DNA of 64,000 nt from contig NZ_WHNZ01000013.1 of NCBI RefSeq assembly GCF_013141725.1, positions 1-64,000 on the forward strand. The letters are read 5' to 3'. The position numbers and the translations under genes were made by a program. Shown here piece after piece: positions 35,516 to 43,300 of the stretch. This stretch comes from Paenibacillus planticolens (GTDB lineage: Bacteria; Bacillota; Bacilli; Paenibacillales; NBRC-103111). Below the pieces are notes generated by a model, which was not told the DNA's origin, searched no databases, and worked only from the letters and a program-made list of their open reading frames with translations. Numbering within the stretch: position 1 is the stretch's first letter; every line of letters begins with the position of its first letter.

Positions 35516-36781
35516 CTACGCCCCCCTTTTCTTAAGAATAACGCCCTGTGTTGTCTGGATGTGATTGACCCCGTCCCCAATGGACACGAATTCATAGTCA
35601 AGCTTGGTTTCACGAATGACATCCATCAACCACTGTTGGAACGCGGATTGCCCCATCTCCCACTTATGATCATCATGCCGGAATCCCGACAGTTCATAGA
35701 ACACATTAAAATCCGAGTTGGGCGTCGTAATGATAAAATTGTCAAAATCAACCTGCTCACAAATGTGCCGAATCAGCTCCTTGGCCTCATCCTCGCTCAT
35801 ATGTTCAATGACTTCCGTCAAAATAATATCGACCTGCTCACCGTTATAAGCCTCCAAGAAACGATCAATCGAGCTGAACGCAACGATATTGTCGATCTCT
35901 TTGGACTTGGCTTTCCGGGCAACCGTTTCGAGCAGCTCTTCATTTATATCAATCGCATAGTAGCTGTCTTCAATCTTCGCCGCGAAAGGAATCGCATAGA
36001 ACCCTTCCCCACAACCAACGTCTAGGATGGACTTGTTAAAAGGGAGCGCGCGAGCAATATAGTTCCTCCGCTGCAGCCCCGTACCTCCATAGTCAAAACG
36101 AATATCGTACCGGCTCGTGCTCTCCAGCTTATTTTTGTAATTTCTGAAGCGATCTTTCGAAGACAGGAAATGACGAACAAACAAGCTGCGAATATAAAAT
36201 GGCGCGTCGATCACATTGATACTCTTGATATATTTATCCAAAATGCTATCCGAAATATCGATAAATTCATTGCCAAACATGGCTAAAAACAAGCACAGCA
36301 CACTCACGGCATGTATCAGATGATAGAGGCTTCGCCTCGTTGTAATCGTAAGCGAGTAGCTTTTGTGAGCTTGGTGCACGATTTCAAACGTAAAGTCTTT
36401 TAAGTACTTTTGGAAAAATTCCACATATCGCACCATTTCAATATGAATCATATTGATATGAAACGTATGCTCATACCCTTCCACATCCCGTTCGTCCTGT
36501 GCCTTAAGCGGAGCCGAGAAAAACTCATTAATTGCATTTAACGGAAATAAAGGCGTGTTATAGCGAGAAACATTAAGATATTCAAAATTCTCTTCTACGT
36601 TCTGTTTGTAAGAGATTTCATTATCCGCATCCTTGAAATACACATTGAACGTGGAGGCGTCCGTGTACCAGCCATATGCCATACCCTTCCGAATGGATCG
36701 GAGCAGTGCGCCGGATTCCGGATTCTTTTTGATGATAAAAGAAAGCTGCGGGTTGGTCGATCTTACTTGGACAATAGCCAT
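35516..36781 (-). CDS. hen1: Hen1: 3'-terminal RNA ribose 2'-O-methyltransferase
   Basis: Partner of Pnkp. It adds a 2'-O-methyl group to the 3'-terminal ribose of broken RNA before sealing, which protects the repaired site. The 421-aa product has an N-terminal Pnkp-activating region (about 1-230, with GYEHTFHINMIHIEMVRYVE) and a SAM domain: SILDVGCGEGFYAIPFAAK (about 252), DIILTEVIEHMSED (metal-binding E and H, about 322) and FRHDDHKWEMGQS. I place the start at ATG 36781, with AAGGGGAAG six bases upstream. The longer frame to 36823 begins inside a terminator and is rejected. That terminator separates hen1 from the upstream peptide gene, so hen1-pnkp depends on read-through or an unseen promoter. 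Confidence 0.93.
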   Translation of the reverse strand: MAIVQVRSTNPQLSFIIKKNPESGALLRSIRKGMAYGWYTDASTFNVYFKDADNEISYKQNVEENFEYLNVSRYNTPLFPLNAINEFFSAPLKAQDERDVEGYEHTFHINMIHIEMVRYVEFFQKYLKDFTFEIVHQAHKSYSLTITTRRSLYHLIHAVSVLCLFLAMFGNEFIDISDSILDKYIKSINVIDAPFYIRSLFVRHFLSSKDRFRNYKNKLESTSRYDIRFDYGGTGLQRRNYIARALPFNKSILDVGCGEGFYAIPFAAKIEDSYYAIDINEELLETVARKAKSKEIDNIVAFSSIDRFLEAYNGEQVDIILTEVIEHMSEDEAKELIRHICEQVDFDNFIITTPNSDFNVFYELSGFRHDDHKWEMGQSAFQQWLMDVIRETKLDYEFVSIGDGVNHIQTTQGVILKKRGA

Positions 36782-36810
36782 CGTTATCTTCCCCTTGGGT
36801 ATCAAAGTAT

Positions 36811-36841
36811 AAAAAAAGGCCATGGACTCAAGAGTCCATGA
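36811..36841 (-). terminator. strong terminator between the peptide gene and hen1
   Basis: Minus strand: CATGGACTC and GAGTCCATG form a perfect 9-bp stem with a two-base loop, followed by GCCTTTTTTT. It ends the transcript of the 42-aa peptide gene about 40 bp past its stop. Confidence 0.9.
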
Positions 36842-36882
36842 CCAGGTAAATACAGCTTACACAGAGAAACTAGCCGAAATGA

Positions 36883-37011
36883 CTAGTTGAATCCGAGCAC
36901 GCAAATACCAGATGAGCCGATGAGAGATGATTGATATATACAGTTATCCACACTGAAATTACTCTGTTCACTATGCTTGGAATTGAATGACTGGAATAAA
37001 TTCATCTTCAT
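36883..37011 (-). CDS. 42-aa two-cysteine peptide with its own promoter and terminator
   Basis: An unannotated short gene. The product starts MKMNLFQSFNSKHSEQSNFS and ends SLIGSSGICVLGFN, with Cys at 24 and 37. It is polar and serine/asparagine-rich in the first half and hydrophobic and glycine-containing at the end, without a membrane span or signal peptide. AAAGGAG stands just before the first ATG (37011); ATG 37005 has a ten-base spacing and is the alternative. A near-consensus promoter (37045-37073) and a strong terminator (36811-36841) bracket it, giving a transcript of about 230 nt. It lies between a TerD-like gene and hen1-pnkp, same strand. The leader/core-like layout would suit a modified peptide, but no known modification enzyme is adjacent. 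A regulatory peptide or toxin is equally possible. Confidence 0.7.
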   Translation of the reverse strand: MKMNLFQSFNSKHSEQSNFSVDNCIYQSSLIGSSGICVLGFN

Positions 37012-37044
37012 CGTGCTCCTTTCGTTTTCATATTAGATATTGAA

Positions 37045-37073
37045 ATATTAACTGCAACCCCATATATTGTCAA
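37045..37073 (-). promoter_or_regulatory. near-consensus sigma-A promoter for the 42-aa peptide
   Basis: Minus strand: TTGACA (37073-37068), a 17-base spacer and TAATAT (37050-37045). The predicted start of transcription is near 37038, leaving a leader of about 27 nt before ATG 37011. It begins just past the stop of the TerD-like gene. Confidence 0.8.
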
Positions 37074-37085
37074 CCAGAAAATCCC

Positions 37086-39173
37086 TCAAGCAATAAACTC
37101 AGCCATAATCCTACTAATATCAAAAGGAGTAATCCCCTCACTCACTGCAAACACCGTCTGCGCACTATCGGCATCTTCCACGATTCGACCTCTGGCCACA
37201 GCATGAAGCATAAATAAATCATACAAATTCGGCTTAATTAAGGAGGTCATCGCTTGCCCCATCAAGACCATTCCTTTTTGATTTCCCTCTATATTGTTAT
37301 AAAAGTGAGGGTGCTTTTGCAGCGCTAAGTCGCACCAAATGATCTCCCGTTTCACCAGGTCCAAAATAACCGGAATCGCAATCCTTGTATCTGCAGCAAT
37401 ATCAATGCGATCCATCACTGTCGAAGGTTCAAAAATCTCTCCGGAATTAGGATACTTACGCATCATCCAGCCAGCAAAACATTCAGGCAAATCACAGTAA
37501 GGCTGCTCCGTAAAAGAGTTCAGCGAGGCAACAACATAACGTCCGCCATATTTAACGATAGAGGGAATATCCAAATCTATAAACTCGCATGCCCCAAAGG
37601 GTGCCGATGTAATATCCCCGCTATGAGCGGCGTTATATTTATTCGAGCGCAGATTCGTGTAGGAGATATGTTCGACATACTGCCAATGCTCATCATACAT
37701 CACAGCAGAAAGGTCAATATCAACCCTTCCTGTATGTTTTCCGTTAACGTTCCCTTCTTTCCACCATAAGAAAAAGCGGATCGTGTCGCCTGCAGCCATC
37801 TCAATCCGGCTGCCACGAACAATCGTACGAAGCGCCTTACTTGCGGATCTTTGTGAAAATGGCATAACATACTGTCGCAATCTTACATCGACATACACAT
37901 CTCCAAGTGAGGGAAGCTTGGCAAATCGACTGATTAACGTGTTTTTGCATGTTTGTACAATCGTTTCACACGCTGATCCTTCAATGTCAGGAAGGGTATT
38001 CGGGATAGCAACTGCTTTGGCAACATTCCCTTTCGGAAAGAACGTCCGCATGTCATGCCTTTCCTGCCTATGGCTAAAATGTGCCATAACTTGCAGCAGC
38101 ACTGGCGTCGAGACGTTCATAGCTATTGCAGCAAACTTTTCAACAACTGGGGAGAAATCCTCATTGATTCTTAGCAAATGATCCAGCCGTCTAGCGAACT
38201 CTCCTGCACGATTTTTCAATAGGTCCGCAGCCAGACTTGTGTCTTGCATACGAAGCGCATGCTCAACCCTGCCACCAAATGTTTCAAAAGGTTTATTATT
38301 TCGAAGAATGTCGAAAGCTTCCTTGCAGCCGTTATATTTACTTTTATATTCAGCAGGGTGCAGGATTTCTCCGAGACGGATCCAGCGATTTTTATAGCGC
38401 AGCATATCCTCAACCCGGTTTCCGCATTGCTCGAGCAGTTCCAGCAGCAACCGCCTTTCAGGACGCTTAAACTTCCGAAACTTCGTGTTCGTTGCAAGAC
38501 TTACATCACCATCCGACAGAGCGACAGCTAACCGCAGTACATCGGTTGCCGTTTTCATATATTTTGCGATGTGTTTGATGTTGGCCTTTTCGTATTTGAG
38601 CAGCGCACCAATGACAAACCCCACATTTTCTTTCATAGGGATTTCATCCGGCAGCACAGTACTAAGATCGTCAGACGTTGAGATTACCCATTCAATATCT
38701 TCCCTGTCCGATTCGGAGATCGAGCCCTTTGCCTCAATGAGATTACGAATAACTCGATCAAAATCTTCCGAGCTTCCTAAATCGATAACTTCCAAATCGA
38801 CTTGATCCAATAGCGGAAATCTATCCAAGGCTACATGCTCAGGCAACTGAAACGTTAAATAGTGACACATAGCGTTTATGTAAAGCTCTGCCGTGCTAGC
38901 CAGCATTACTTGTTTTGGGAAGTCAGGATACATAGGTTTGAAAATAACATTCGCCCCTACGATTGATTTCAAATCTTTTGCAAGCTGATGATATAGCTCG
39001 GTAAACATTTCGATAGATAAGGTCTGAAGAACTTCCATAAGCTCTTTAGAAAAAGTAAATCCTAAGTACTCAATATTTTTCATTGCTGTTGCCATGTATG
39101 TTAGAGGAAGGCGGCTATGACCAGGATGTACAATGAGCTTCCTATTCCTTCTTAAATAAATGGTATTTCTCAT
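37086..39173 (-). CDS. large protein with C-terminal TerD-like domain
   Basis: A 695-aa cytoplasmic protein. The N-terminal 450 residues are helical and not recognised in detail (start RRNRKLIVHPGHSRLPLTYM; it may belong to the family annotated MXAN_6230/SCO0854, from memory only). The C-terminal part resembles TerD: GRVDIDLSAVMYDEHW (the DxDLSA calcium-binding pattern), then NAAHSGDITSAPFGACEFID and YVVASLNSF. TerD-domain proteins belong to Ter stress systems linked to metal sensing, nucleotide-like metabolites and phage defence. A GAGGAGG ribosome site lies 12 bases before ATG 39173. Upstream lie two tandem hairpins (39219-39342); downstream come the 42-aa peptide and hen1-pnkp. A role in sensing damage for the repair pair is an inference from position. 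Confidence 0.7.
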   Translation of the reverse strand: MRNTIYLRRNRKLIVHPGHSRLPLTYMATAMKNIEYLGFTFSKELMEVLQTLSIEMFTELYHQLAKDLKSIVGANVIFKPMYPDFPKQVMLASTAELYINAMCHYLTFQLPEHVALDRFPLLDQVDLEVIDLGSSEDFDRVIRNLIEAKGSISESDREDIEWVISTSDDLSTVLPDEIPMKENVGFVIGALLKYEKANIKHIAKYMKTATDVLRLAVALSDGDVSLATNTKFRKFKRPERRLLLELLEQCGNRVEDMLRYKNRWIRLGEILHPAEYKSKYNGCKEAFDILRNNKPFETFGGRVEHALRMQDTSLAADLLKNRAGEFARRLDHLLRINEDFSPVVEKFAAIAMNVSTPVLLQVMAHFSHRQERHDMRTFFPKGNVAKAVAIPNTLPDIEGSACETIVQTCKNTLISRFAKLPSLGDVYVDVRLRQYVMPFSQRSASKALRTIVRGSRIEMAAGDTIRFFLWWKEGNVNGKHTGRVDIDLSAVMYDEHWQYVEHISYTNLRSNKYNAAHSGDITSAPFGACEFIDLDIPSIVKYGGRYVVASLNSFTEQPYCDLPECFAGWMMRKYPNSGEIFEPSTVMDRIDIAADTRIAIPVILDLVKREIIWCDLALQKHPHFYNNIEGNQKGMVLMGQAMTSLIKPNLYDLFMLHAVARGRIVEDADSAQTVFAVSEGITPFDISRIMAEFIA

Positions 39174-39218
39174 TGCGGCATAACGCCTCCTCTTGGGATT
39201 TTAATAAAATCAGGTAAC

Positions 39219-39342
39219 TTGCATCTCTATATCGACCAATGATTTAGAAGGAAGAGATGCAATAGCCTGATTATCTCTTCAGGAAAGCTGCCGCCCTAGA
39301 TACCTGGGAAGTTGTAGAAGGAAGGGCGGCAATAGCCTGATG
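39219..39342. promoter_or_regulatory. two tandem hairpins with compensatory stem changes
   Basis: Unit 1 pairs TTGCATCTCT (39219-39228) with AGAGATGCAA (39253-39262). Unit 2 pairs GCCGCCCT (39290-39297) with AGGGCGGC (39323-39330). The stems differ in sequence but pair fully. The loops are 24 and 25 nt and end in the same TAGAAGGA, and both units continue with CAATAGCCTGAT. They lie 45 bp ahead of the TerD-like gene (minus strand) and 40 bp ahead of a plus-strand ribosome site, so the working strand is undecided. The rest of the 352-bp gap 39174-39525 holds only the remnant listed next. Confidence 0.6.
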
Positions 39343-39365
39343 TGAGGTTATCATCCCATATTTTG

Positions 39366-39480
39366 GAGGGGGTGAACATGGCGAAAGTATTACGACTTTG
39401 TTATTTTGATTAACACTTTCAATATTTCTAAATAAGTGAATGCTAAATAAACCCCACCTATTTTAGCATGGGGGTTATTA
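39366..39480 (+). pseudogene. remnant of a YHYH-type gene end with terminator (repeat copy 3)
   Basis: A good ribosome site (GGAGGGGGTGAAC) and ATG 39378 open a frame of only 11 codons (MAKVLRLCYFD, stop). Directly after it, AACACTTTCAATATTTCTAA (39412-39431) matches the last codons of the YHYH gene (NNTFYISK there, INTFNISK here). A degraded form of the same terminator follows (39446-39479). It is probably what is left after a duplication and deletion. The 11-codon frame might instead be a leader peptide. Confidence 0.55.
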
Positions 39481-39525
39481 CTGTACCCATTAAATCAGGG
39501 CAGCAGCTTCGCTTCCTTATACGAA

Positions 39526-39867
39526 TTACTTGGGATTCGGACCGTATTCGTTCTCATTAGGCTCACTATCTTGGCAGTAAAATACGATAAGAATAATAGC
39601 GCCAATCAATGGGATTAAACCAAGCAATATCCACCAACCACTTTTCCCCGTATCATGGAGTCTCCGGAATGCAACGGCCAAAGATGGCAAGAGGACGACC
39701 AACGAGTAGATGCCAGTTAAAACGGATTTCAGCCCCAATAAGGATTCCAATATGGCAAGGATGATCGAGACTATCACACTGAAGAGAACAAACATCCAGT
39801 ACTCCGTGCGCCTTGCTCTTCCTGAAAACCCCACGTAATTGTTCAAAACCTTCAAATACCATCCCAT
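39526..39867 (-). CDS. DUF805 membrane protein (copy 2)
   Basis: A 113-aa paralogue of the gene at 32427-32777, nearly collinear along its length (GFSGRARRTEYWMFVLFSVI, PSLAVAFRRLHDTGKSGWWI, ENEYGPNP). Most differences are conservative, so the copy is probably functional. AGGAGG precedes ATG 39867. Its downstream flank repeats that of copy 1, including the end of the neighbouring convergent gene, showing that a segment was duplicated. Confidence 0.92.
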   Translation of the reverse strand: MGWYLKVLNNYVGFSGRARRTEYWMFVLFSVIVSIILAILESLLGLKSVLTGIYSLVVLLPSLAVAFRRLHDTGKSGWWILLGLIPLIGAIILIVFYCQDSEPNENEYGPNPK

Positions 39868-39944
39868 GTTAAGTCCTCCTTTTTTCCGCCAGGAATTCCG
39901 CCTTGCCCTTATATGTATTTAAATGGGGGTTGTCTTGATGATTA

Positions 39945-40264
39945 AAAAAATAGGACCGTCGGGGAATTTTCACCCAGACGGCCCTTTTTGTATATCGGTA
40001 ATCTTGTATTCATGACCACTTCCAGACGCTCCACTCTTCGGCAAGGTAAGATTCGCCTGATTGAGGGAACTCCATTCCCTTATTTCGGTGAAAAGCCGAA
40101 ATAAAGGCGTCCGTGGGGAACTACAGGGTCTTATTTCGCCTCAATGCTCTATCGAGCTGATCGGAATGGTGCAATAGCGGACCCTAGTTCCCCTCCCATT
40201 GCCGAAGAGGCAGTTTCTAGCAAAATAGCGCCCTGTAGTTCCCCTCTTTTCCAGCGAGCATGGA
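39945..40264. repeat. hairpin plus dispersed repeat, copy A
   Basis: A terminator-like hairpin (GGACCGTC ... GACGGCCC then TTTTT, 39949-39991) is followed by about 200 bp that match 46788-46993. Shared blocks are CCCTTATT, GTGGGGAACTACAGGGTCTT, AATAGCGGACCCTAGTTCCC and CGCCCTGTAGTTCCCC. The first and last blocks are mutually inverted, so the unit can fold on itself. No gene is visible in 39868-40302. The hairpin could end the amylase transcript. Confidence 0.8.
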
Positions 40265-40302
40265 GAATGAAGACTGGAAACTATCACTCAGCAGTCCCGC
40301 CA

Positions 40303-43300
40303 TCATTTCCCAGCATGCAGCAAGTTCAGCAGCACCTGAGCACTCTCAGCCCGGGTGGTGATGCCGGCTGGAGCGAACTCACGCTCGCTGCGTCCTTGCA
40401 TCAGCTTCAGCTGGAGAGCTGACTGCACGAAACTTCGAGCCCAAGGTGCAATGCCGGCCGCGTCGACAAAGCCAACAAGGCTGCCTGCTGCCGTGGCGTT
40501 TGTGCCCTTGTGGACGCCATAGGCACGTACGACCATCGCAGCCATTTCCTGACGGGTAATCGGAGCGTCAGGTGCGAATGTCGTACTGTCGCGACCGCCG
40601 ACGATGCCGTTGCTGTAAGCGGCTGCTACCGCTGCCGAGTACCAAGCGCTGCTTGGCACATCAGAGAACGGAAGCGATGCTTCTCCTTTGGCGGACAGCT
40701 TCAACGCACGTACGAGCATAGCTGAGAATTCAGCTCGCGTCACTTCACGCTCGGGTGCAAACGCTGCAAGGGTGACACCTTCCACGACATGCAATGCGGC
40801 AAGTTCCTTCACAGCGTTAGCTGCCCAGTGTGCGGCAGGCAGATCATTGAATGATTTGTTGTATTCCAGTACGGCATATTTGCTGAAATGCGATACTTTT
40901 GCTTTCAGAACGCCATTTTCCCAAGTACCGCCAATATACGCGAGCTCTCCTGCATCGCTAACATAGTACACGCCGCTCAGTGGAAGATTGGCTCCATCCT
41001 GGACGTGGAATAGCAGCGTGACAGGTTGGTCAAAAGTCGGCAGTTTAAATGTTTTGCCGTCTTTCGTTAGGGCTGACAGGGTGAAATCGTACACGGTGCT
41101 AACAGGTTTAATGCTGGCTCCTGCCCTCTCGGCTCCCTGTTTAATCAGCTTTTGAGCGGCTTCGACTTCTACGGGGTTCACCGACAGTGAAAGCCCAGCG
41201 CCGTCTGAGCTTCCGTCCGGAATCAGGTTAGCCAGCGCTTGGAGCAAGCTGGATGGTACTTCGAGCGAGATGCCGCCTTGTTTAATCTCCAATATCTTGG
41301 AGCCTAACAGTTCAGCCGCATTAACCGGGAGTTTCACCTCACGCTCGCCTGAGCTCAGCTCGATGCTTACTTTGCCGTCCTTGCCGCTCTTTAAAGCAGC
41401 TTCATCGATCTGTTTCGTCGCTGTGGGCTTAACAACCGGTGTTGTTGCCGGCGTATCACCATCGCCATCGCTACCGCCTCCACCATTAGATGGAGCCGAA
41501 GATATACTCAGTATGAGTTCAACCGACTTCCCTCCGAAAGAAGCTGTAATTTTTGCATTTCCTTGCGCTTTCGCTGTAACTAGTCCTTCGTTCATAACGT
41601 CTGCAATAGTCGTATTACTGGAAGTGAATTCAACACCTGTCAGAGTCTTCTTAGAATCGTCCGAATATACACCTATCACCTGAAGTTGGCGTGTATCGCC
41701 AACCGTGAGAGCCGTGTTCACTTCACTCCAATGCAATTCATTCAATACCGGCTCCTGAGCGCTTCCACCCGATGTCCGCGTAATGTCCAGCGTAAGGGTC
41801 TTCGTAGCCTGACCTGCGCGTCCTTTATCTTCATACCATGGAAGAGCCAACGTTTCCGGTGTCGGTTCTATGTGCAATACGAAATGATTCGGTCCCGGTG
41901 AAAGCGGAATGGCATTCAACTCGACATTGCCTGCGGCATCCATGCTGTTCGGAGGAATCGGCTGCCCGTTAATGGAGAAGCTGACGCCGTAAGGCACGAC
42001 TCCTTTCAACTTGAAGCTGCTTTCTTCCGTCGAATACGCAACGTTGCTGCCGTAAGTAATCCGCGGCATAGTCAGAATCATCGGCATGTCGACCCAGCGC
42101 AGCACGTAATCGTTCACGACCATCTGATTGCCGCCTTCATTTTTAATCGTCAGCTTCATATTCGTGACGGTCGAACTGTAAGCCCAGTTGCCGTAATCGG
42201 CCGTATCGCCCGGCGTCCGCGTGTGGGACGTGAAAGCTTCCGTCTCCCAAGTCCCGCGGGTATACTTGTATTCGATGGATTTGCCGGCCATCATTTTGAA
42301 ACTGTACTCCACGACGCCGCGATCGGTTGCACCGCTGGGTACATGTAGTTTCGTCGAACTGGCATTCCAGCCATTAAAGCTGCCGGCAATGTTGATATCG
42401 TCGCTCGTCGGCGTGTAATCTGGCAAGTGCAAGCGCATCAGCACATCCACCATCACAAGCTTCGGCGTGACGGACTGCTTTTCCGAGAATGAGCGGTTAT
42501 ACGATTGGTCGAATGCCGCCACCTGGTACGTGTACAGCACATCGTTGCTCACGGCATAATCCGTATAGTCGGTGGCCGCAGCGGCAAGCGTAGCGATTTT
42601 CTGATAAGTCGCATCCGTAACCGATTGACGGTAAACGTCGAAGCCCGCGATACTGCTATCTGATGCTGTCCACTTCAAATACGAACGGTTCGATTCGACC
42701 GCGATAGGAGAAAGGATAGGTGCGGCAGGTGCCGTTGTATCGTTCGGGTCCCCATATACTTCAAGAGCGACCGTGGCAGATTGGGTATAATGTTCCCCGT
42801 TGTCCGTCGAAACTTTGGCAAAATAATGGTAAACGCCGGCTTCCGTCGGCTCAAAAGATCCCCAGTACATCTTGCTGCCTGACTGATCACTGTCATAGCG
42901 TAATTTCGTATCCTGAGCGGAAGCAGGGTCGGTACCCTCTCTATAGAAGCCAAGTCTCGCCAGCAAATTCGGCGCTTCCTTGCCAGCTAGAGCAGCATCG
43001 TCCGTTAGGCCCGGAATATTCACGTTCACCGTGATTCGCCCTGTCATTTTGCCTACGCCTAAATAAACGTTATCCGTTACTGTGCTTGGCGTTCCCAGAG
43101 ATGCAATCCGGAATGCCGGCGTTGCGGCGACCATGTCGCTGAGGAAACTTTCGCCTGAACCAATGCGTGCCGTCACTGCGTAGTAATATTTCGTTCCGTT
43201 TACCACATTGACATCAAGATAGTTGAGGTCAGCGGTGGATCCGACAAGCTGCACGGCTCCGCCTTCAATGGCAGCACGGTAAATTCGATAAGATTCCGCT

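Noticed and set aside
37086-39173. Full tellurite-resistance (ter) operon
   Set aside because: Only a TerD-like domain is present; terB, terC, terZ and the usual partners are absent.
39219-39342. CRISPR-like or known riboswitch reading of the tandem hairpins
   Set aside because: Only two units, stems differ, no spacer pattern, and no match to riboswitch consensus sequences I know. Kept as an unexplained structured element.
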